This document shows positions 42,956-51,089 of a DNA stretch of 53,723 nucleotides, piece after piece (within the stretch, counting starts at the first letter, position 1; each line of letters starts with the position of its first letter). The stretch is from CAZSXS01 sp964611385 (GTDB lineage: Bacteria; Bacillota; Clostridia; Lachnospirales; CAYPQA01): contig CAZSXS010000014.1 of NCBI GenBank assembly GCA_964611385.1, forward strand, positions 1-53,723, read 5' to 3'. Under the pieces are notes generated by a model, which did no database searches, had not been told where the DNA came from, and was given only the letters and a program-made list of their open reading frames with translations. The translations under genes were made by a program, and so were the position numbers.

Positions 42956-43008
42956 CCTTTTCAAAAAGCCGGACATGGGTGCGGTATACATCCTTCAGAA
43001 TTTTGAAG
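42956..43008. repeat. Dispersed intergenic repeat, copy 2
   Basis: Starts ccttttcaaaaagccggac and ends near ttttgaag, aligned with 40271-40324 with gaps. It contains a gggtgc...gcaccc stem. Located in the gap between the aldolase and GH38 genes. Confidence 0.45.
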
Positions 43009-43082
43009 CACCCACCCTTTTGACATTTTTTATGATTTTACCCTTTATTTTCTCAGACTGCAATCCTCCGGAGAGAATTTTA

Positions 43083-43703
43083 CTACTTCACTTTTCTCAT
43101 GACTTTGACTTCCTCGTCACTGATGTAGGAAATCGTCCCCAGAATCTTGGCATTCAAGATGGTCTGGGCAGCATTCTCCAAGGCATCCATCTTTACAAAG
43201 GCTTGTTGCAGGTCACTACCAGCCACCACAAGCCCATGATTGGCAAGCAAAAGCACATCGCTGTCGGTGTTTTGATCCACCCATTCAAATAAGGCTTCAC
43301 TCCCCGGTCTGGCATAGGGGAGTAGCCTAGTCTCCCCGATCAAGACTGGCAGCTCAATCAATACATCGAAAGGGATTGTGTTGTTGCAGGCGGCGAAGGC
43401 TGTTGCACAAGGAGGGTGCGTATGCAGCACGGCCTTGACATCCGGCCTATTTTTATAATAAGACAGATGCAGCTTTGTTTCCTTGGTGGAACGAAGCTGC
43501 CCCTCCAAGACCTTGCCCTCTGTGTTGATGAGCAAAAGCTGCTCCGGCTCCAAAAAGCCCTTGCAGACCTCAGAAGGGGTGATGAGGATCGTATTTTCAT
43601 CCAGCCTCATACTGATATTGCCATCGGCGCCGGCCACCAGCTTTCGTTCAAAGAGCAAGTGGCAGATTCTGACAAGTGTGCTTCGTTCTTCCTCAAAACG
43701 CAT
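43083..43703 (-). CDS. Class II aldolase/adducin family (FucA/OtnC-like)
   Basis: 206 aa Zn-dependent enzyme. GADGNISMR, HTHPPCATAFA and ANHGLVVAG give the three metal His residues. FucA-type members cleave ketose-1-phosphates; OtnC-type members decarboxylate 3-oxo-tetronate-4-phosphates made by DUF1537 kinases. The overlap of 11 bases with a DUF1537 gene favours the OtnC-like role, but sequence alone does not settle it. Confidence 0.85.
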   Translation of the reverse strand: MRFEEERSTLVRICHLLFERKLVAGADGNISMRLDENTILITPSEVCKGFLEPEQLLLINTEGKVLEGQLRSTKETKLHLSYYKNRPDVKAVLHTHPPCATAFAACNNTIPFDVLIELPVLIGETRLLPYARPGSEALFEWVDQNTDSDVLLLANHGLVVAGSDLQQAFVKMDALENAAQTILNAKILGTISYISDEEVKVMRKVK

Positions 43704-45000
43704 AGGTCATCAAACTCCCACAGGCCTTGTGTAAAAATTCTTCGGAGCCAAAGCTCCCCGATTTGTAAACCAAAAGCATCTCTCCTTTTTCTCCGTAGCC
43801 ATACATCGTAGGAACGCCAGGCTCTATTTCTTCCAGGATAATCATTTTACTGATCTGGAGGCTTTGATTAACAGCGGCTGAGGTATCTCCCCCAGCAACT
43901 ACTATACGTTTACAGCCCGTCCTTTCCTGAATCAACCCAGCCGCCTTGCTTAAAGCAGCCGACACCAGCTTGCCCAATTCTCCGTCTTTTAGGCCGCGCT
44001 CATAGCCCATTTTTTTAGTCAGGCTAACAGCTTCGTCCGAGTTCGCTGTATGTAAAAGCGCTGGCTTGCCGGATTGAAGAAGTGGAATGGCCTGTTCCGC
44101 AAGGCTCTTAACCAGGACTTCACAGCTTTCCGCATCAAAGACTTTTGTTGTATCCAGACAAAAGCTGGGATAGCCCATCTTCTTTAAGTAAGCAACCTGC
44201 TCTTTGGTTTGCTTGGTCAGGCTTCCGGCGAGGACAAGCGTACCGTTTTGATCTGTAATGGGGTGAAGATGGCTCTTGAGCTTCGTGGTGAGTGGTGTCG
44301 TTTCCCCCCAAAGCTTCGGCAGCTCCTCCATAATGGCCGAGCTACCACAAATATTTTTTTCATCTGTAATCAGCCGGGAGATTCTCACCAAATCCTCTTG
44401 GTTCCGCACATCAAAGATCAAATAGGCAGCATTTTCCTTTTTCTGTTTAAAAAGCTGCAACTGCTCCTCAAAGGGCAAGTCCAAGTCCTCAAAAGTAAAA
44501 GTCTCCGTTTTCCGCTGGCTTTGCTTTTGAATAATCTTTGCAAGGCTGGGTTCTGTGGTGGGATGAACGGGGTCATTTATTAATGCACTTTGATCCAGGC
44601 GCTTTCCATTCAGATAATGAATCCCGTAGAGGGTCGTTCTTCCGTTTTTCGGGAAGCCTGCAATGACCATGGAATGACTTATACCCAGGGCATCGGCCAT
44701 AGCATCAAACTCGCTTCCGACATTTCCACGAAAGACAGAACAAGTTTTATTAAAGTACTGATCAACCCCAGCCTTTTGCAAGCGCAGAGTAGCAGCATAA
44801 ACCTTTTGATACGCAATTTCGGGGGCATCAAAGCGGCTATCCGTTTCCAAGATCACCGCATCCAGTCCCTCAAAGTCAGAGTCTTTGACCCCTTGGTCAA
44901 AGGGTATTACTCCAGTCAAATATCCGTTCTTGGCCAACATAATTCCGATATCATTTGCGCCTGTAATATCGTCGGCCACAACACCAACTCTTAAAGACAT
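43693..45000 (-). CDS. DUF1537 four-carbon acid sugar kinase family (OtnK-like)
   Basis: 435 aa. It starts LRVGVVADDITGANDIG, the substrate-binding DDxTGA motif of the family, and has the C-terminal nucleotide-binding VVAGGDTSAAV and EEIEPGVPTMYG. OtnK, DtnK and relatives phosphorylate four-carbon acid sugars (oxo-tetronates). The partner dehydrogenase (LtnD type) usually found with it is absent here, so another substrate is possible. GGAGG precedes the ATG. Confidence 0.9.
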   Translation of the reverse strand: MSLRVGVVADDITGANDIGIMLAKNGYLTGVIPFDQGVKDSDFEGLDAVILETDSRFDAPEIAYQKVYAATLRLQKAGVDQYFNKTCSVFRGNVGSEFDAMADALGISHSMVIAGFPKNGRTTLYGIHYLNGKRLDQSALINDPVHPTTEPSLAKIIQKQSQRKTETFTFEDLDLPFEEQLQLFKQKKENAAYLIFDVRNQEDLVRISRLITDEKNICGSSAIMEELPKLWGETTPLTTKLKSHLHPITDQNGTLVLAGSLTKQTKEQVAYLKKMGYPSFCLDTTKVFDAESCEVLVKSLAEQAIPLLQSGKPALLHTANSDEAVSLTKKMGYERGLKDGELGKLVSAALSKAAGLIQERTGCKRIVVAGGDTSAAVNQSLQISKMIILEEIEPGVPTMYGYGEKGEMLLVYKSGSFGSEEFLHKACGSLMTYAF

Positions 45001-45032
45001 AGTATCCTCCGTTAGTTTAGTTAAAAAGCCAA

Positions 45033-45908
45033 TTAAGCTTTATTTGCAGAAAACAAGAAGTTTTGAATTTTATCCTCCACCACTTGCATTACTGCCTCGG
45101 CGCCTTTTTCTAAGAGTGCCTGTGGAAGGGTGTTGATTTCTGCATTGAGCATACGGGTTTTGTCCATAGCGGCCAAGAAGGCTTGCTCCAGGTCCGTGGC
45201 GATATTAATTTTGGAAACGCCCTTACGTCCGTCCAGCAGGATGGCACGCTTGACGGTTTCGGGCGGCAGGCCGGAGCCGCCATGCAGCACTAAGGGGGTA
45301 TCGATTAAGCTACGGATTTCCGTCAACAAATCGAAATGGATCGTTGGATTTTTCACAGGATAAACCCCATGAGCCGTTCCAATGGAGACGGCCAAAGCAT
45401 CTACCTGTGTCTGCTTTACAAATTCCAGCGCTTCGTCGGGCTTGGTGAAAAGGGTAGTGTCCTGTCCGGTTTCCAACTTGTCTGCTCCGCCGATATTGCC
45501 CAGTTCCGCTTCGACAGATACACCCTTTTCGTGAGCCAGGGCCACCACTTGCTTTGTCAGTGCGACATTTTCCTGAAAGCTCAGATGGGAGGCATCAATC
45601 ATGACGGAAGTAAAACCCGCATCAATGGCGTCTTTGATGGTATCAATATCCTTGGTGTGATCCAAATGCAGACAGACCGGAACAGAAACCTCCAGCCGGT
45701 AAAAAGCCTCTGCAAACTCCTTCGGCTTGATCTGAAACCAGTTAAACTCATTGGCGGAAATCTGAACGATTAAGGGAGATTTTTGTCTTTCCGCCGCCCG
45801 GATCACATAAGGGATCAGAAAGGTTGATCGGGCAGAAAAAGAACCTACACCATACCCTTTTTCCATTGCCGACTGCAAGAGAGGGTTTAAATTACTTAAA
45901 TTTTTCAT
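45033..45908 (-). CDS. Class II fructose-bisphosphate/tagatose-bisphosphate aldolase family
   Basis: 291 aa Zn-dependent aldolase. HLDHTKD, EAELGNIGG, GTAHGVYP and LHGGSGLP contain the metal and phosphate-binding residues; NIATDLEQAF follows. Members cleave fructose-1,6-, tagatose-1,6- or related ketose phosphates. I start at 45908 (ATG nine bases after GGAG); 45914 is the alternative. It lies between the FGGY kinase and the DUF1537 kinase. Confidence 0.9.
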   Translation of the reverse strand: MKNLSNLNPLLQSAMEKGYGVGSFSARSTFLIPYVIRAAERQKSPLIVQISANEFNWFQIKPKEFAEAFYRLEVSVPVCLHLDHTKDIDTIKDAIDAGFTSVMIDASHLSFQENVALTKQVVALAHEKGVSVEAELGNIGGADKLETGQDTTLFTKPDEALEFVKQTQVDALAVSIGTAHGVYPVKNPTIHFDLLTEIRSLIDTPLVLHGGSGLPPETVKRAILLDGRKGVSKINIATDLEQAFLAAMDKTRMLNAEINTLPQALLEKGAEAVMQVVEDKIQNFLFSANKA

Positions 45909-45933
45909 GTTCATTTGCTCCTTCTTTATTTTG

Positions 45934-47397
45934 TTAAAGCTTAAAGAGACCATTCAAATCCCTGTGTAAATCCTTGTAAACTTGAAACCTCCGACCATAA
46001 GCTTCCCGCTTTTGGGGGCCAGGCATACGCTTCGTAAAGCTCCCAGTGCTGATCATGCTGTCAGCTAAGCCCGCTGCCTGTGCTGCAAAATTTGCTGCCC
46101 CTAGTAAGGTGATCTCTGCCATTGAGGGTATATAAATATCCCGCCCGCTTATGTCAGCCTTTGTGGCCAAAAGGGGTATGTTTTTGGTGCCGCCCCCAAC
46201 AGCGATCAGCCGCTCTACCTTCAGATTAAAGGCTTCCTCTATGCTGTCCAAAATCCAGCGTGACTCAAAGCCAATGCCTTCATAGACCGCCTGAATGAGG
46301 TTGTAAATCGTAGTGGTGCTTTTCAATCCCAAAAACATGCCGCTGCTTTCTGGATCGGGATGGGGGCTTCCCCGCCCGTTGATATGGGGAATGAATAAAA
46401 CACCCCCGTTGTCCTGTAAGTTCTCTACTTCGTTAAAGAGTCTGTAGTCCAAAGGCTTCTCATAAGATAAAAGCTTTCGTAGCCATTCAATAGAAGCACC
46501 AGATGAGGGCAGATTGGCCATCCAGTACCGCCGCCCTCCAGCAAAACAGCCTTGGTTGATGCCGTATTGTAAGCAAAGCGCAGGTTCGTTCTTTTCTTCG
46601 ACTAAACCTACGTATACCTCGGAGGTTCCAAGAGAGTTAAGTACCTCGCCCTTTTGAAAGGCTCCTGTGGCTGCCAACGCACAAAGGTGATCATGACCCC
46701 CGCATACAACCGGTATACCAGACGGTAATTGAGTCACCTGAGCAGCACTTGCGTCCAAAGGCCCAGCAATCTGCCCCATGTCCACAACCTCGGGTAACCT
46801 CCCCTTCATATCTACATAATCCACCAGCTTGCTTTCCCAGTCCAGGGTGTTGATATTGAACATTAGCGTCCGGCAGGCAAGGGAGCGGTCTGTGATCAAG
46901 CGGCCTGTCAGCTTCAATAGAATGAAGTCATACAGCGAAAGCCATACATGCATTCGCTTAAAAATGTCCCTATGGTATTCCCGTAAGTACAAAAGGCGGG
47001 AAAAAGCGAACTTGGGGTGAAGGGTTTGGCCTGTCAGGCGGTAGATTTCACTGATTGAAAAGTGCTTTGTAATTTCTTCTCGAAATTCAAAGCCGCAGTT
47101 GTTGCTCCAAGGAATAACAGGAAACAGGGGCTTGCCCTCTTCGTCTACAGGAAGGCCGGAATCCGCCATTCCGGTCAGACCGATGCTACAGATTTCTCCC
47201 TTTGTAAACAAGGAAAGCTCACAAATTGCCTGTGAGAGCTTCCGCCAAATAATTTCCGAGTCGTAACAGTAGCCGCACTCCGAAGCCACATCCAGGTCAT
47301 TGTCCACAATAACGATTTTGACAATCTGCATGGTTTCATCGGCCAGACAAGCTTTTAAGTGCGTCGAACCGATATCAATTCCTATGACGTACTTCAT
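45934..47397 (-). CDS. FGGY-family carbohydrate kinase
   Basis: 487 aa. The ATPase-fold motifs are IGIDIGSTHLKA, GLTGMADSG, GGHDHLCALAATGAF and VGGGTKNIPLLATKADISG. The family phosphorylates ketoses, polyols or acid sugars; the substrate cannot be read here. The GGHDH motif resembles the gluconate/xylulose-type branch. Overlaps nothing; nine bases from the racemase-like gene. Confidence 0.9.
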   Translation of the reverse strand: MKYVIGIDIGSTHLKACLADETMQIVKIVIVDNDLDVASECGYCYDSEIIWRKLSQAICELSLFTKGEICSIGLTGMADSGLPVDEEGKPLFPVIPWSNNCGFEFREEITKHFSISEIYRLTGQTLHPKFAFSRLLYLREYHRDIFKRMHVWLSLYDFILLKLTGRLITDRSLACRTLMFNINTLDWESKLVDYVDMKGRLPEVVDMGQIAGPLDASAAQVTQLPSGIPVVCGGHDHLCALAATGAFQKGEVLNSLGTSEVYVGLVEEKNEPALCLQYGINQGCFAGGRRYWMANLPSSGASIEWLRKLLSYEKPLDYRLFNEVENLQDNGGVLFIPHINGRGSPHPDPESSGMFLGLKSTTTIYNLIQAVYEGIGFESRWILDSIEEAFNLKVERLIAVGGGTKNIPLLATKADISGRDIYIPSMAEITLLGAANFAAQAAGLADSMISTGSFTKRMPGPQKREAYGRRFQVYKDLHRDLNGLFKL

Positions 47398-47406
47398 ACG
47401 GTTACC

Positions 47407-48069
47407 TCATGATTCTTCATTTTTTAAATAGGCCTTTAAAGCCGCGATCCCGCTTTGAGGGCTGGTCAATACGGGCCTTTTCGGCTCACCCAAAACCTGT
47501 AAGGCTCCGGCCATGGAAGCCTGTGCCAAGAGAATAACCTGGCTTGTTTCTTGCGCTTCTCTTATCTTTTCCGCCACAAGAGCCTTGTATTCCTCCGTCT
47601 TTCCCGAAGACATAAGCGCCCCTGCACCTTCCACAACGATCTCTTCAATCTGTATCTCTTTGCCAGACTCCGCAGCACAGCGCCGCAGAAAATCAGTCGT
47701 AGGCAACAAGGTGGATGGCAAAGTGGCCATGACAGCAATCCGATTTCCGAGGGTCAAAGCCTCTCGTATCATCGGCTCGTCGATCCGAAGGGCGGGAATT
47801 TCTAAAAATTTCCGGCTTTCTTCCAACAGCCCACCCACAGAAGAACAGGCACAAAGGATCACATCTGGCTTGCTTAAAGCCGCATTGTTTATCAAGCTAA
47901 AAAACCGATTCCGAATGCTCTCCGTAATCTGACCGGCTTCATTGATTTCGGGCAGCAGACTCTCATCCAGAAAATTGAGAATCTTATGGTTTGAAAGCTC
48001 TCGCTCAAAGTGAGGCTTCAAGCCGCTGATCGTCATAGCGGTTGTGTTTATGACTGCAATTTTTCCCAT
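47407..48069 (-). CDS. Aspartate/glutamate racemase-superfamily protein
   Basis: 220 aa. ILCACSSVG gives one catalytic Cys. The second Cys position of true racemases reads LLAQASMAGAL, i.e. Ala in place of Cys, so racemisation by a two-Cys mechanism is unlikely. Related one-Cys proteins act in other reactions. First gene of the sugar operon, behind a promoter with a palindromic operator. Confidence 0.8.
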   Translation of the reverse strand: MGKIAVINTTAMTISGLKPHFERELSNHKILNFLDESLLPEINEAGQITESIRNRFFSLINNAALSKPDVILCACSSVGGLLEESRKFLEIPALRIDEPMIREALTLGNRIAVMATLPSTLLPTTDFLRRCAAESGKEIQIEEIVVEGAGALMSSGKTEEYKALVAEKIREAQETSQVILLAQASMAGALQVLGEPKRPVLTSPQSGIAALKAYLKNEES

Positions 48070-48094
48070 ACCTTCTTCATTCCTTCTTTAAGTT

Positions 48095-48134
48095 ATTATA
48101 CTGCCATAAGTAAATTTATTATGAAAGGTTTCAT
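48095..48134 (-). promoter_or_regulatory. Operon promoter with LacI-type operator
   Basis: A TATAAT box (48095-48100) stands 26 bases before the racemase-like start codon. The dyad ATGAAA-GG-TTTCAT (48121-48134) covers the place of the -35 box, which is weak (CATAAT). The dyad resembles operators of LacI-family proteins, so the operon's own regulator probably binds it. Confidence 0.6.
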
Positions 48135-48194
48135 TTAAAATAACAGAAGTTTTCCAAATCGTCAAGAAGAGCTTGGAAACATCTCGTAGAAAAT

Positions 48195-48229
48195 TAAAAA
48201 GACCGCAGAGTACGAATACCCTACGGCCT
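48195..48229 (-). terminator. Rho-independent terminator of the sigma/anti-sigma operon
   Basis: On the minus strand a GGCCGTAG...CTGCGG-type imperfect stem with loop ttcg is followed by TTTTT. Confidence 0.7.
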
Positions 48230-48345
48230 AAAAGACGCTTCCTATAGCCTGCTTAGCAAAACGCTAAAATGAATCAACACTCATTTTGAAAGCACGTTTG
48301 CCAGCAGATCATCTTCCAAACCAACCACCTTGTTTACACTCCTTA

Positions 48346-48720
48346 TTATAGCTCAAAGTCGGTATCTGCTATGACAACGGATTGAATTTCAGTTAAATCC
48401 ATCGGCTCCTCAAATATACAGACAGCTCTAAGGTCGCCATCGTTAAACCCTCCACGTACATCCAGCTTAACCACTGTCCCATCTTTTTTCTTTAAAGACA
48501 TAGGAATGATAGCTCTGTCTACAGATTCCTTTCTCCCCTTTACAACGATAGAGATAGGGGAGAACTCTACAGTGTCAATGCGTGATTCTATCGTCCTGCT
48601 GCCGATTTTTTCTTTCACTGTTTTGTTAAACGTATAGGTTTTTGTTGTATCCTGGTTGCTTTGCCTGCTGACCATTCATAAAAGTTGAGGTGAAGGTCAA
48701 CTTTGCATGAAAATCAAAGT
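48346..48720 (-). pseudogene. 3' fragment of a DUF4179-type anti-sigma protein
   Basis: The open frame 48346-48675 (109 codons) has the C-terminal half of such proteins (TYTFNKTVKEKIGSRT, TVEFSPISIVVKG). A stop stands directly before its ATG. Just upstream another frame reads LHFDFHAKLTFTSTFMNG, which looks like the preceding part, so the gene is frameshifted and truncated. It adjoins the intact anti-sigma gene and may be a broken duplicate. Confidence 0.6.
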
Positions 48721-48755
48721 GAAGGCCCGCGATCCATGGCAATCGTATTTTTGTA

Positions 48756-49838
48756 TTAATTTTGGTTCAATTCAATTTCGACACCGTTTATCCTAACAGA
48801 CTGAACGGAGCTGGGGTCTATCGGTCTAAAGAATATGATGTTTTTCTGGATTGCAATCAATCCTTTCGGCATATCCTGGGTGCTGCTGCTTACGGTGTCT
48901 TCGTAAAAGCTTTCAATCAGCGTTCCATCTTTTTGTCTAATGCTTATGGGTACTGAGGCCCAATTTTCTACGTTTCCTGTTACTTCCAGAGTGCCGTCTA
49001 TATTTAAAGACAGTGGTGACAGACGGATTTCATCAATTGCATAATCACAGCCTTCCAGAGGCACTGTTGTGTCTTGGAATGAAACTGCGAGAGTCGTTTG
49101 CTTATCCCTAATCGTTAAAGGGATTTCCCAATCGTGGTAAGCTACGTCTGTAATGATACTGCCATTATCAGAGCATTCCATCAAATCTTGAAAATCAATG
49201 GCCACTTCTGCTCCGATAAGATTCACTCTTTCGCCAAAGCGTTCTATAAACGGATCAAAGCGAATGATAAAATTAACTTCGTTATCATTTGGGTTTTCAT
49301 CTGCCAAAGCTTCAGGGATAATATACTGGCCTTTTGTGTTTTTATGTTCGCTATCCTCTGCCAAATATAAAAAGCAGTTTTTAAATCTATACGCCTTATT
49401 CATAGCTGTGCCATCGTCTGCGCTAACGCGTATGTAAGCATACATGCGGTCGCCATCACCTACTACAGCGCTTATCTCAACGCTATACCCTTCTCCTGTA
49501 GCTTTCTTCTGCACCATTTGCCCCGTTTGCTCCAGCAGATAGCTTTCATTCTGGCTTAATGGCGCTCCATTATTGAAATAGCTTCCAAAAAACTGTGCGA
49601 TCCCACTATAGTAGGCTGCTCCCATACCAAACAAAAGAACAACAAGAGAAGCCGCTACAATTGACGGTACTCTGAAATACCTTTTATTGGTTGGCTTCAC
49701 AAGCCCTACCTTTGTGTAAACCTTGTTTTTAATCCGCTCCCTAATGTTGCTGTCCAAGGGGCAGTCCATGTTTTTCAGCAACGTTGCAGTACTCTCAATG
49801 TCTAAATCACTCATCACTGTAATGATTTTGTCCTCCAT
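48756..49838 (-). CDS. DUF4179-type anti-sigma factor
   Basis: 360 aa. The cytoplasmic N terminus (about residues 1-55) would bind sigma. One membrane helix (58-78) follows, then an extracytoplasmic beta-rich domain with YSVEISAVVGDGDRMYAYI, as in DUF4179 proteins. The gene overlaps the sigma gene by 25 bases and is preceded by GGAGG. It would hold its sigma at the membrane until a surface signal arrives. Confidence 0.8.
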   Translation of the reverse strand: MEDKIITVMSDLDIESTATLLKNMDCPLDSNIRERIKNKVYTKVGLVKPTNKRYFRVPSIVAASLVVLLFGMGAAYYSGIAQFFGSYFNNGAPLSQNESYLLEQTGQMVQKKATGEGYSVEISAVVGDGDRMYAYIRVSADDGTAMNKAYRFKNCFLYLAEDSEHKNTKGQYIIPEALADENPNDNEVNFIIRFDPFIERFGERVNLIGAEVAIDFQDLMECSDNGSIITDVAYHDWEIPLTIRDKQTTLAVSFQDTTVPLEGCDYAIDEIRLSPLSLNIDGTLEVTGNVENWASVPISIRQKDGTLIESFYEDTVSSSTQDMPKGLIAIQKNIIFFRPIDPSSVQSVRINGVEIELNQN

Positions 49839-50173
49839 TGCTGTTCACCTCCTAATAAATTTTTTAATTTTGCTAACCCGCGGGACACCTTCGTATGAAT
49901 GGTGCCCTCTTTCAAGTGAACAATTTTGGCAATCTCTTTTGCCCGCTGTTCAAAAAAGTATTTTCTGATGAAGATTTCGCTATCAGGCTCGCCTAACTCC
50001 AAAATTGAATCAACCAACTCTTCGATATCCTCTTTTGAATATAGGGTATACAGCTTACTGTGGACTATGGTATACACAAGGCCTATGTATGTATCCATTA
50101 ATAACTCCAAGCCTTTGTTTGGGTCTGTTTTAAATAATTGACTTAAGTCAGCATCTGTTACCAGTTTAATCAC
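49814..50173 (-). CDS. Internally truncated ECF sigma factor
   Basis: Only 119 aa against about 170-180. The N terminus (QLFKTDPNKGLELLMDTYIGLVYTIVHSKL) is the region 2.1 start, and the C terminus (IFIRKYFFEQRAKEIAKIVHLKEGTIHTKVSRGLAKLK) is region 4. In between, KEDIEE runs straight into LVDSILELGEPDSE. About 55-60 residues covering the rest of region 2, including -10 recognition, are missing, in frame. It probably cannot act as a normal sigma factor. Confidence 0.75.
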   Translation of the reverse strand: MIKLVTDADLSQLFKTDPNKGLELLMDTYIGLVYTIVHSKLYTLYSKEDIEELVDSILELGEPDSEIFIRKYFFEQRAKEIAKIVHLKEGTIHTKVSRGLAKLKNLLGGEQQWRTKSLQ

Positions 50174-50254
50174 CTACCTTTGCTGTACGAACCGGTTCAC
50201 TATACTACTCGAAAAGCATCTTTAAAATCTTACAAGAATACAAAAATTTTTAGC

Positions 50255-50269
50255 TTGATCGTCGATCAA
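50255..50269. promoter_or_regulatory. Perfect 15-base palindrome in the divergent intergenic region
   Basis: TTGATCG-T-CGATCAA lies between the sigma gene (minus) and the response regulator (plus). Possibly an operator; no promoter with good boxes can be fixed next to it. Confidence 0.35.
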
Positions 50270-50420
50270 AAACGAATGAATTGGATTTTATTGTATCCAG
50301 TCCTGTTTTGACACGACCTCAATTAATATGATAACAAGTCTATGACAACTTTAGCATTCGAAGGCGTTATAATGCTATACTATAAAAGTCTTACATTTTC
50401 AAATAACGAGGAGGAAATTT

Positions 50421-51089
50421 ATGTCTTTTAAGATTTTAATTGCAGAGGATGATGAGTCCATTGCAAAGATTGTTAAAATGACTCTTGAGATCGGAAAATA
50501 TATTGTTGTTCATGTGCCAGACGGAAAGAAGGTGTTGGATGTGATTCATTCTACTCATTTTGATCTAGCAATATTAGACATCATGCTTCCCCATTATGAT
50601 GGTTACCAACTGCTTGAGCAGTTTAAAAAGAAAGGTATACCCGTTATCTTTTTAAGTGCAAAGACAGAAGTCGTTGACAGAGTTAAGGGGTTGAGACTGG
50701 GTGCGGAAGATTACATTACGAAACCCTTTGAGACAATTGAACTTCTTGCACGGGTTGACACTGCCTTGCGGCGCATAAAAAAACAGTCACCTTTATTGAG
50801 AGCAAAAGATGTTACCTTAGACAAAGAAAAACACACAGTTACGAAGAACAATGAAATAGTTGACTTAACGCCTTTGGAGTATGAACTGCTTGAGAAGCTC
50901 ATGACAAATCCAGGGCTATTATTTTCACGAGACCATCTTTTGGACATTGTTTGGGGCTATGAGTATAACGGTGGAACGCGAACAGTTGATACCCATATTC
51001 AAAAACTAAGATCAAAACTTGACTTTGGTGACGTAATTAAAACCATTTATAAAATTGGATATAAATTTGAGGTAAGTGAAAATGAGTGA
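50421..51089 (+). CDS. OmpR/PhoB-family response regulator
   Basis: 222 aa. The receiver has AEDDES, phospho-acceptor Asp53 in LAILDIMLP, Ser in FLSAK and Lys in ITKPFE. The C-terminal winged helix has LTPLEYELLEKL and RTVDTHIQKLRSKL. It would bind DNA on phosphorylation by the kinase encoded next. The ribosome site is GAGGAGG. Overlaps the kinase gene by eight bases. Confidence 0.95.
   Translation: MSFKILIAEDDESIAKIVKMTLEIGKYIVVHVPDGKKVLDVIHSTHFDLAILDIMLPHYDGYQLLEQFKKKGIPVIFLSAKTEVVDRVKGLRLGAEDYITKPFETIELLARVDTALRRIKKQSPLLRAKDVTLDKEKHTVTKNNEIVDLTPLEYELLEKLMTNPGLLFSRDHLLDIVWGYEYNGGTRTVDTHIQKLRSKLDFGDVIKTIYKIGYKFEVSENE

Noticed and set aside
42911..42991. Longer N terminus for the GH38 enzyme
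   Set aside because: The extension reads through a dispersed intergenic repeat, and the ATG at 42910 has a ribosome site and begins at the family's normal N terminus.
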